Under the pieces are notes generated by a model. The model had not been told where the DNA came from. It searched no databases and was given only the letters and a program-made list of their open reading frames with translations. Shown piece by piece: positions 1 through 9,566 of a stretch of DNA of 64,000 nt. Position 1 is the stretch's first letter; the number at the start of each line of letters is the position of its first letter. This stretch comes from Selaginella moellendorffii. Taxonomy: Eukaryota; Streptophyta; Lycopodiopsida; Selaginellales; Selaginellaceae. The position numbers and the translations under genes were made by a program. The stretch spans positions 540,707-604,706 of the forward strand of contig NW_003314265.1 in NCBI RefSeq assembly GCF_000143415.4, written 5' to 3'.

Positions 1-1039
1 TATCTAATTCATCCTTCACACATGAAGACCATACCCATATCCTTTCTTCTCTCCAATTTGTAACTGGCTCAATGGAGTTAGTGCTTTGGATGGAGGAGTA
101 GTCAACCCACACAATCTGAGTCCTGTTGATTGCCCTCACAATATCCAGAAGCTGGTCGTGCTCGTGTTCTGGAGCACGACCAGCTTCTGGATATTGTGAG
201 GGATATTGCATTGTGGAAGCCTTCTGAGTGCTGTGCTGAGCTCTTTCGAAGTTTTGGATGCTACCTCTCAATTGAACCGAGAGGCGGAGGAAAGAGACTA
301 ACGAGGTGTCTTTGTGGCGGTATTTGAAGCGTCTACTGCGAGAAACCTCTGCTCATGGGTTTTGATAACATTGTCGTAAGACAATAATATGAAGCGAATT
401 TTTTTTCCACTGTTGTGATCTAGACTCTATTCAAATACAAAACAATCATTGATTTTGGAATGGCAGCAGGAGTTGAAGGTGGAAACACGGACGAGCAACA
501 AGAGGTTGCAACGAGACAATGGAAATTGAAACAAGTAGCAAGCAATGTGAGCAAGACTATGAAAAGTAGCAGTGAGGTGCAGTTGTCACTTCTCTAGACT
601 TCCACTCCTGTAATAGGCTTCTAAATTTTTTATTTTTTGTAGTGAAAACAAAATCTGTCATCTTGAACATTTGAATCTGTTCTAAATTTTGGTAGTCCAT
701 TTTGTGTGAGGGATGTGATCCTCCCAAAAGCATGGAAATTTAAGATATCTCGATTGACGTGATAATTTGTTCTTTGAAACTTTCAAGATATGTCATAACA
801 TCACATCCCAACACATTCCAGGAAACTTCATTTGCATGCCGAGTCTTTTGCTTGGTGTGCAAGGAAAGTCTCGTGGAAAGCCGGGATATAAAACACAGAG
901 GATGGGAAGCTTCAGTGTCAAGAACTCGTAGCGACACAGTGTAGAAAATATAATTCCAGGCTCCAGGCACCGGGCACCAAGTTCATAACAATTCTGCAAA
1001 TTCTTCATTGTCGATTCTCCATTTTGTGATTGGAAACCC
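1..1039. other. weakly coding flank, no supported gene
   Basis: No convincing gene is visible here. The stretch holds a perfect inverted repeat (separate entry). Around 77-101 and 455-540 it resembles the small ORF at 1040-1261: the string ttggatggaggagtag occurs near 83 and again near 1114, and a 'gagttgaagg' context occurs near 471 and 1061. This suggests an older, decayed copy of that ORF, broken by stops. Inference only. Confidence 0.35.
133..202. repeat. perfect 31-bp inverted repeat with 8-nt loop
   Basis: Positions 133-163 are the exact reverse complement of 172-202, separated by 8 nt (164-171). As DNA this is a cruciform; transcribed it is a 31-bp perfect hairpin with a very short loop. 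Pairing stops abruptly on both sides. The loop and stem are too short and too perfect for a typical plant microRNA precursor. A fold-back template-switch mutation, a small hairpin locus or an assembly chimera are all possible. Confidence 0.95.
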
Positions 1040-1261
1040 ATGGCTCAAGTTCATGCTGCGGAGTTGAAGGGCAATCAACAGGAGCTCAGTCCTAACAAGC
1101 GCATGGGCTGTTTTGGATGGAGGAGTAGCAGCAACAAGACCAGCAAGATCAAGCCCAAGAAGAATGCCCAAGTCTCAGATGGGAAGATCAAGGAGAGAAA
1201 ACAAGAGCAAGCAATAATTGTTCCACACTTTGCGGCTTCAGCCAGATTGTCAATGCTGTGA
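1040..1261 (+). CDS. hypothetical small basic protein with internal MGCF motif
   Basis: A 73-residue ORF with ATG at 1040. It is rich in Lys, Ser and Gln. An internal Met starts MGCFGWRSS, which resembles the myristoylation/palmitoylation start of many plant receptor-like cytoplasmic kinases (MGCF...), followed by a basic stretch (KTSKIKPKK). No kinase domain follows: the frame stops at 1261 and the downstream sequence is not kinase. It may be a captured kinase N-terminus, a short genuine peptide gene or chance. I do not recognise the whole protein. Confidence 0.3.
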   Translation: MAQVHAAELKGNQQELSPNKRMGCFGWRSSSNKTSKIKPKKNAQVSDGKIKERKQEQAIIVPHFAASARLSML

Positions 1262-1378
1262 CATGGATTTGCACAGCTTCAAGATTTTTTCCTTTTCGTC
1301 TTGAAGAAACGAACTTGTAATATATTTGTTGTTTCATGAATTGAAATCATTCAAAAAAATCTCTTCAATTCATTCCCA

Positions 1379-2088
1379 ATGATCACAAAAATGCTTGTTA
1401 TCACTTCGCATGAAGAAGAACTGAGAATGTGGAAAACTTCAGGTTTTAGGACATCAGTGAGCTCTTGTTTCATTCTCTCAGCTGCTCACTCACTTTGCCT
1501 TGTAGTCTTCAATCTGGTCCAAGGCATCGATGTGGCTGAGACGGAGGCGAAGATCAAGGCGTATAATGAGGAAAACTACGAGCAAATCCTCGCATCCAGA
1601 GCCCGCAAGGTAAGGCGTGTTTTCGAGGAGAAACAAATCCTTACTCTCTCTCTCTGTCTCACATACACACACAGGCTGTGGAGATTAGCACCGCTCTCCA
1701 GCAAGAGCAAGGCTTCACTGAAACGAGAGAAGCCGTAGAACAACCAGAAATTCTTTTCAATGGCAGCGAGAATTTGGGACCTTCTGGAGCGTACGCGCCG
1801 GCAGTGGCGGGTATGTTGATGCAGAGCCAACGAGGCAGCCCGAGATTGGCTCAACGGTGGACCCAGAGGCGCAGAGGATTCAAGAGTTGCGAGCCGCCAT
1901 CGCCGGCAGGACAAGCGATCGCTGCTCAATGGATGAAGCAGCAAGCTGATGGTTCTAGCTTAATCAACTGGAAGTTGGACTCCATTAGGTACATCTTAGG
2001 GCTTAGAATTTGGAGAGGGCCGCGCGTACGCGAGCCCTCAACTTCCACAAATTACGACGTCCACTCCTCCACTTTGGGAAGATGGTAG
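1379..2088 (+). other. possible two-exon coding fragment, unrecognised
   Basis: An ORF ending at a plausible donor (exon end 1609, gtaagg) joins in frame across a 65-nt intron to a second ORF starting at 1675 after a cacacacag acceptor and stopping at 2088. The joined product around the junction is charged and helix-like (EAKIKAYNEENYEQILASRA / AVEISTALQQEQG), followed by a low-complexity, Arg/Gln-rich tail. I recognise no family. The first part (1379-1500) and the tail after 1950 look non-coding, so only the middle may be real. 2089-2352 shows no gene. Confidence 0.2.
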
Positions 2089-2352
2089 GCCGGCCAAGCC
2101 TTAGTGCAATGGGAAAGCCGAACCTAGGCCACTGGCCTTCATGATCATCAATAGACCCCGTCCAGGTAAGTATGGTTCACTTCCCCAGGCCCTATCTTAT
2201 ATACTGCTATTGTGCCCTCATTCTGCGCCCCAGCATGTGGGATAGGGCAAAGAATCGGTACAGCATATCCTTTAGTCAAAGGCCTAGTCGAACAGTCAAC
2301 AACTATCAAATAATCTCAGAACTTCGATACTAGATAGTGAGAGACCTCTTGA

Positions 2353-4815
2353 TCAAGAGAAGGAGTGGTGCCTGGCGTGGCGCCGGAGAACGCCGCTGGA
2401 GATCTCTCCTTCAACCTTGCGGAAAGAGCTAGCTCGCAACGGAGTTCCAGCCTCCAGCTCCTGTTGTTGCTGCCTTCCATAATCCTGTTCATCCTGCCAT
2501 TGCCGGACTTTACAATCGGCTACACCCGCGCTGGTGTGATCCTTGGTCCGCTGCTGCGCAGCCCCACTCGGCCTGGGCTTCCAAAAGCTTCCCAATCCCA
2601 GCTTCTGAAACGTCTTTGTGATGCGCTGCCCGAACCTGATCCCGCTGGTTTGAGCTCCCCACACCTGGTACATGCAGCTCCCCGCGAGCTTCTTCCTGCC
2701 TTTCCCGTCCATAAAAGCGGGCCTGCCGCCATGGTTGCCATTGCTGGCCGGACGATCCACGTCCATGGTCATCTTCATACGCATCAGTTCCTGTTCTAGC
2801 TCCTTGAGCCTGGCCTTTGTCGCCTCGAAATCATCCTTCAGGAATGCCGCCTCGCGGAAAGCCGCGTCTCTTTGCAGGATAACTCCCAGAGGTAGGCCAT
2901 CGTCTCTGGCCTCACGTCCGAAGGCCTGGCTTGGGATGCTCGGGTTAGTCCTTCTTTCGACACTGGCCACCGGCCTGAGAGGATTGTCCAGGTGCTCGGC
3001 ACCTCTCGACTCGAGCTGTTGGACAAACATAGCTTGCACTATCATCCGCAGGGGCATGAGCTCGTTCTGAACAGCATGCATGCAGATCTCTCGCGACAGC
3101 TTTTGGCAATTCAGGCCTTGACATACGGTTACCCGGTCTGCGTGACTCAGACTCGGATGTGACTGTAAGAAAAACGAGAGCATCAGCATTGCAAAGATGA
3201 AGAGAAACCGTTACCTGAAAGTAGGCGTGGATGGCCCTGTAAAGAAGATCATGATTTGGACGTATGTTTGACGGAACAGCTTCTGTAAGTTCCACAAATG
3301 TCCTGGGGCCTACTTCGGGGTCGCTTGCAATCTCCGCGAGGTACTCGTCCCAAACCTTCACGACTGCTGAAACGGCCAAGAAGCTGTACGAAGATGCACT
3401 TCTCAACTCCCGCTCAGTGAGAAGCATTTCCGAACCGTCGAGTAGAATTTCCTGCTGCGACATGAATTCCGACACAATCTGCCGCATGCTGTCCATGTGA
3501 GCTCTGCTGTTTTTGGACGTTCTCAATGACATGAGAAAGTCGTCGACAGTGGCCAGCTCGAGCTGGGAAACAATCCTGGCTTCTAGCTGTAACCTGCAGT
3601 CCTTGCTCGCATTCCATGCCAACGCGCACCCGTGCAAAGACAATAGAACTTTGATCGGTACCAGAAATCTCTCCAAAGGTAGCAGTCTCACGGTCGCTTC
3701 GAAAAGGTGAACATCACCATCTTTAACATCAGTCCCCTCTTTCGTTCCCAAAACCCATCTTTTGATGTACTCCAAAATCAGCTGGCTAACCGGCTTCTCG
3801 TCCAGCCCCTGTTTCCTAAGCCCATTGACCAACCTATCAAAGAAAGTAACTGGCAGCTCGAGTATGTCCTTAACCATGGAGCACCTGTCATTCTCTGACG
3901 TTACAGAGACCCGTTCCTGTCGAATGCCCTTGCAAGCGGCAGCTGCTAGAGAGTCAATACCCCGGCTAATAATCTGAAATGCTTCCCTCGCCGGCACTAG
4001 CTTCGCGCATTGCTGAAGAACCGACAATGTATCCACCCAGCTCTTAAACACCACCTGAGTCAGGTAGTCTTCAGTCCTGCCACACAGATTTCCCTTCCGG
4101 TATTCCTCCGTCATCTCCAACAACTCGGCACAGCACCGCAGAACCGCAACATTTGACACGTCGATGTGGATAGTCGAGCCGTAACAAAAGCTTGCGATCA
4201 GCTCGAAAACCTCGGAGCCCCCTGGAAAGTCGTCACCCAGCTTCACATAAGTTTGGTCCGAGAGCAAGCGCTTGAATAAGCCACTTCTGGATGTCAAAGG
4301 AAACTACAAAGACCGACACAAAACGAAAATCGGTTGCTTTCGAGGCAAAAAGAGTCCTAGGAAAAGAACAAATCACCCACCTTGTGTAGTCCAAAGCTCC
4401 GCTCCTTTATCTCAACGTGTACGGTGGTGGGCAAACCTGTAGCATCACACCTGCATGTGGAAAGCTCAATAAAACGCCCAGAAAAACAAGTGAAAACACT
4501 ACGTACTGACCAGGCCCTCACACTTCGTCGCAAAATGCTGGTGGGAGAGTCCGCTGAGACACGCGCGGAGCTACTCGTGCAATCCGTGGAGCTGGCCCCG
4601 TTGCTTCTCTCGTCGGACGAATCCACAAACTCCTCGAAGGACTCGTAAATGGTGTCCATCTTCCCCGGCCGCGACAAATCGTCATAGAAGTCACCGGACA
4701 GATTCGCAGAGGACTCCGACTGGTAGAATTCCTCGTCTTCGTCGTAGATGGGATTCACTCGCTTCTTGACGTCCCTGTCCTGGAGATCACGGCCCGGCTG
4801 CGAGAATGCAGCCAT
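2353..4815 (-). CDS. NPH3/RPT2-like BTB protein
   Basis: Member of the NPH3/RPT2 (NRL) family, plant BTB proteins that act with phototropins at the plasma membrane or as CUL3 adaptors. Four exons restore one frame: 4815-4511, 4450-4381, 4303-3215, 3162-2353 (757 aa). Residues ~1-100 are acidic/Ser-rich; a BTB fold follows (GLPTTVHVEIKERSFGLHK then FPLTSRSGLFKRLL). The long third exon holds the NPH3 domain (SWVDTLSVLQQCAKLVPARE), and exon 4 begins with the conserved HPSLSHADR...CMHAVQNELMPLR block. A coiled coil (FEATKARLKELEQELMRMKM) and a basic tail follow. The C-terminus RRHARHHSFS resembles the C-terminal phosphosite region of this family. An upstream in-frame ATG at 4968 gives an Arg-rich extension unlike the family, so 4815 was chosen. 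It is less like NPH3 itself than generic NRL members. Confidence 0.9.
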
Positions 4816-6294
4816 TGCCGGGGCGCTATCCAGCCAAACGCGAATCACACGACGGTGAATCTTGGCTGAGCCGCGTAGGCGCCGTGGAGCGACAAGAACA
4901 AGCCGGCGAACAGCATTGCGAGGGCGGAGAGGAGGGAGACGAAGAAGCCGGAGGAATACATCGCTCAAGAATGTAGATTCTAGCTACCCGAGCGCCAAGA
5001 GAGAGCCGCTTGATCAGCCCCGGGAGCACAACATACCGGATCTAGGCGGCGGCGCAGCATCGCCTCGTCGACTCGTCGCGGCGCCTCGCAAGAAACCCTC
5101 GCTCCCCCGCTCGCCGCGCAAATTATTCTAGCCCAAAGGAGGGAAAAAACTGTTCTAGCGCAAGTAGTACTATACATGTGAATTCCAGTAAATATTTAAA
5201 CACCATAGCCCGTTCGTACGGCCCATTTTGAAAAACACTTTTTGGGCCATACTGGCGGCCACATCATCACGCTACGCACAATCAAATGGAGGCCTCCCAT
5301 TATACCGAATGACAAAAGCTCGCTCTATTTATTGACGCACACACTTAGAGAACAGTGGGTTCTCCAAACGAATATCCGCCACAGTGCTTCCTTTCGCTAT
5401 CACCGAATCGAACACACAATCTCGCCTCCCCTACAAGGTCACAACATCATTGCAAAGACGTTCCTCAAAATAAATGGCTTCCTTTTCTTTTCGCCTTGAT
5501 CGCAGCGTTGCGTAGCTTCTTCCAAGCAGAGAAAGCTCCTGGATGCAAACCGCGAGTTTGAACAAAAACAAACAGATTTCTTTGATGAACTGATGATGAT
5601 CTGAGCGAGCAGCAGCAGCAGCAGCAGCAGCGTTGGGCGATGCTGGCAAGCAGCGATAGGCGATGCTAGTAACAGCAGCCTGGCGTGAGATGCGTGACAG
5701 CCATCTCTAGAACAGCGTTACTACCAGCGCTGAATGAATTGATTGGAAAGTAATGGCTTACCTTTCATCAAGGCGTGACACCGATGGTTTCCAACCCCAG
5801 GCTGCGCGAACAAGCAAATCCAAAAATCGGTGTCAAGATTACCCGGAGTTAAATTCAAATGCGTACCTGTGACCTTCCATATTCGTGACTGGTTTTAAAT
5901 CAAAATCTTTGCCGAATGCGCCGGGCCTTCCTTTTCCAACTTGTAAGATACGTATGTTGTGTCTCTGCTCGCTCCAGCTACTTCTTTGCGAAGGCTTTTT
6001 GGATCCTTTTAACTTCCCACGACTTCCTGGAGTAAAGATCAGTCAGGATTCGCACCTATAGAACAAAGACTTTACCGATTTGCTGTGAAAGGTCGCACCG
6101 ACAACGTCCTCGCGAGTTTTATCTGCTCAGACTCTGATTGACAAAGAGAATACCTCAAAGAAAGCTTCGTCTGAAGTAAATACAATCAACGTAGAGGTGA
6201 ATTTCGCAAGGAAACTTTGCTTTATTTTCTCATCAGCTCAAGAATCTGTACGTATAGGACGTCAACAAAAAAAAGTTCTACTTACCCCTACGTT
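4816..6294. other. intergenic; NPH3 promoter side and ABC1K 3' side, (AGC)n microsatellite
   Basis: No supported gene. 4816-5200 is the likely leader/promoter of the minus-strand NPH3 gene; 5700-6294 is the 3' flank of the minus-strand ABC1K gene. 5608-5632 is a run of eight AGC units. Two 10-bp arms (5776-5785 tgacaccgat and 5826-5835 atcggtgtca) are inverted about a 40-nt spacer; I attach no function to them. Confidence 0.6.
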
Positions 6295-9200
6295 TCACTT
6301 GTCATCCTCGTGTAGCTTTTTCGATAAGAAGAGAAAGCCAGCTTCAGAAGTTTGATCGTTGTATGACTCAAGCGTCGCGCGTAAAATTGTCACGAAGAGC
6401 TTTTGTGCTTCACGATTTGCCGCAACCTTAAGCAGTAAGGGAATCCACACTTCAGGGGCGGTGGTAACAGCTTCCCAGAAAGCATGAATCCCTCCCTGGA
6501 CCCGACTTTTCAAGTTTTTACCCTGACAAAACCGACGAAATGTTTTTTCAGAGAGTTAGCATGGATACTACGTACCTCTACAGTCGTGCTGCTTTTCCCT
6601 TGCTCAGGATTTGCTCGGGTACTTCTAGGACGACCACCAGGAGCTGCACTCTTGTACCTAGCTTGTACTTTCTGGCCTTGAATCCATGGAAACCTTCTCA
6701 TTCGGGAAAAAAAAGTTGTCTTCTCCACCTGCTGTACTTCTTGTTCGGGTGCCTGCTGTACATCTTGGTCAGGTGCCTCTTCCACGACATTGCTTCGCTG
6801 ATTTTCCAGCCCGTAAAATTCAAGAATGCTTTCTTTGATAAGTGCATTCAAAGCCTTCACGATGTCCTTGACCAGCAAAATTCGCACTCGTATGCCTTTG
6901 TCAGAAAGAATGTAGGCGAGCAGATCATCGGCTGCGGATGCAACAGCCCGCATGTCAAATGACTGGAGTCTAGACTGCTTGGTAGGGGTAGAGTCCTGGG
7001 ATATGGCTACAACCTGTACAAAATTTCGAATCATACAGATGCCCGATAAATCTTGTAAAGATTGCATACCAGCCGCTCAAGCCGATGCCACCGTATTGTG
7101 CCGTTGGTGCGTATCAAAAGCTCCAGCAGTATTTGTCGCATATCCGGCTCAGGATCTGAAAGAAGTCTCCCGACGATAAAAGGATATGCACTCTCGATAA
7201 CTCTGAATTCTGGATCCAAAGTTGTTGCTGTTCCTTCAAGAGATCCCAAGGCTCTTATCACAAGTCCGAATTCTGGAGGCAGGCGAAAGTTAAACTCGTA
7301 CATAACATCGGAGAGCTGACTCATTATGCCCTGCAAAATCAATTTGCTTGACAACAGCATTTACGAGAAACTGGGTACTAACCTGAAAATCTAGCTGGGC
7401 TTTCGTCTTCTCATCTCCAAAAGACTTGCGGAGCGCATGAACAATAGGCTTCAGGTCGGAACCGTGGGGAGTAAATCCAAGTGACAGAAAATCTTGTGCC
7501 AGTCCTTCCGAGTCTCGATTCACGAAATGTACAAGCTGCAACAACCTCGTCAGAATTCACCCATTAATATATATTAAGCATACCGTGCGAATGAGACCAA
7601 TGCGGTAATGCCTAGGGAAGTCACTCATCATACCAAAATCAAAGTATGCAAGAATCCCCTTGTGAGTCACTACGAGGTTGCCAGGATGAGGATCAGCATG
7701 GAAAAAACCATCTTCGAGCAATTGTCTCAGGGAACAAAAGACACCCTGGTGAAAGTAAATAAAATAAATAAGTTCAAGCATATCAAATAAATAAAGCAAT
7801 ATAAACCTGGTCGACGAGATCCTGAACGTCGAGGTTCAGCTTTTCTAGTTTCTCCCTGTCAGTAAGTTTAATACCGTCAATCCACTCCATTGTGAGCACA
7901 CCCTTGGTAGTGTAACGCCAAAATATCTTCGGGACTTTAACCAATCCTTTCTTCGATCTCCTTTTCCCGGTTAGTAGCCCTTCGTCTGAGAAACAAATTT
8001 CGGACTGGCATTACAGAAAAGAAGTGACTCAGTCGTTGACACATTCCAAGAACTAAGCTAGACGTAGGACAGACTAGATTCTTTCACTAACCCTTGCATG
8101 AATGCAAACAAATCGGTACCTGGATGCTCGATGCCATAAAGGCTTGCAAAACGTTCTGTATTTTTGGCCTCGTTAAGATAATCCGTTTCCTCAAGCATAT
8201 GAGCCACCTAAAAAACTACGTGTCAGAAAAAGAAATGCCTCAAAAGAATTACGCCTTACCATTTCGTTTACAACGGCAGCAACGTCGCCCCGTGCTCTGG
8301 TAAAACGTTGCAGCTGGCCGCCAACAAGATTTAGCAGCCGCGCGTCCAGAGCAAGACGCGCAGGCACACCAGGTCTCAATACTTTCACGGCTACAGTTTC
8401 CCCAGAAAACAATTTGGCTGTTTATAACAGTGATAAAAAAGATTCTTGTTATAAAAACTTATATGGAATACCTTTATAGACTTGACCCAGCGATGCGGCG
8501 GCAAGAGGTTCTTTGCTAATCTCCGCAAAAATTTCTGAAGTGTGGGCTCCAAGTTCCTTCTCAATAAACTTCAGCGCTTTAGAACTAGGAAATGGGGGGA
8601 TTTGGTCCTGAGAAAAGCCGTGTTACGTCTGCGGAAATGAAGCACTAAGAAAACCAACCTGAAGTTTTGACAGTTCGTGACAGTAAACACTGGGAAGAAT
8701 GTCCGGTCTGGTACTCAGAGCCTGACCAAGCTGGATGGGCAGAGAAAAGAACTCAGTTTCAGCTTCACAAATCTGACAATATACCTTGATGTAAAATGGA
8801 CCAAGGCGTATGAGTGACCTGCGCAGCTGGAAAAACAGTAAAGCTTAGCGTGGGACATCCTCTCTATACGCTTACTCTTTCCGCTCGTTTCTTGACATCC
8901 CTTTCCGTGGCATGCCAGATGCTCAGCAAGACGACCTCCGCCATGATAATGAACGCTCTGTATAATACCTGAAATGGTCGATACCACATCTCCCAGCTGA
9001 GTCGAGTAATCGTCCCGCCAGTCGCGTGGTTAATCGCTGCCGAGTGAATCCCACGGCAGTTCCAAAGCCTGCATACCACCGTCAAAACAAAGCCAAAAAG
9101 AATTCACCAAAGACTCACAGATGATGAAGCCTGCCGAGAGGGAACACCTGCTCGTAGAGTTTCCGATGAATGCATCCATTTGCAAAATTTCTTGAGGGAA

Positions 9201-9332
9201 CACCTACAATATGAAGAACTCAATGGACTACATTTTCATCAGCAACAACATACCGATTAAGCTCCGGGACGAGACGATCATGCTAGCGCGCCGTCGCAGA
9301 TGTGCCCATGCTTGCCGGGCCACAATCTTCAT
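6295..9332 (-). CDS. ABC1K3: ABC1K3-like plastid atypical kinase (ABC1/UbiB family)
   Basis: ABC1/ADCK/UbiB-family atypical kinase. The closest remembered relative is Arabidopsis ABC1K3, a plastoglobule protein in prenylquinone/tocopherol metabolism. Fourteen exons join cleanly: 9332-9254, 9203-9119, 9068-8876, 8826-8785, 8730-8659, 8607-8472, 8417-8260, 8207-8120, 7985-7807, 7745-7584, 7535-7383, 7330-7070, 7013-6576, 6522-6295 (757 aa). Visible motifs in order: KxGQ-like [13 protein letters not shown] (~134), Ala-rich loop [10 protein letters not shown] (~193), VAVKVLRPG lysine (~214), ExD in [10 protein letters not shown] (~261), catalytic HADPHPGN (~360), DFG in YFDFGMM (~381). The C-terminal part ([17 protein letters not shown]) matches the ABC1K3 type. 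The start at 9332 is the first ATG after an in-frame stop. The N-terminus is basic and Ser/Arg-rich, as expected of an organelle transit peptide; whether plastid or mitochondrion cannot be told by eye. Confidence 0.9.
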
Positions 9333-9566
9333 GAGCCAGCGCCGCGCGATTTATCTCATTCCAGATCGCGAGAGAATCCGGGGCAAGCGCTCTGAAACCC
9401 TAGCTCCACAGCTCCGCCAAGAGAGAGCGCGAATGGTAGCCCTAGCCTTGCAATCCAAGGGTTTTAAGATTCCACGTGTATGTGTAACGTGTCCACTGCC
9501 TAACACAAAATTTTCAAATTCAAACCTTTCCTTTTGCCGCTCGCACGCTCATGGGATCTCCATTTC
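9333..9566. promoter_or_regulatory. short divergent promoter between ABC1K3-like and PPR genes
   Basis: Only 234 bp separate the start codons of two divergently transcribed genes, so both promoters and leaders must lie here. A ccacgtgtatgtgtaacgtg stretch (near 9473-9492) carries ACGT-core elements. No clear TATA box was assigned. Confidence 0.5.

Noticed and set aside
133-202. Plant microRNA precursor
   Set aside because: Arms are perfectly complementary with an 8-nt loop and no bulges; typical plant precursors are longer and imperfect. Not excluded without small-RNA data.
5776-5835. Stem-loop or snoRNA-like element from 10-bp arms
   Set aside because: Arms are short, the spacer is 40 nt and no box motifs were found.
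9534-9566. N-terminal extension of the PPR protein
   Set aside because: The open frame before 9567 begins at TTG; no ATG, so the first ATG was used.
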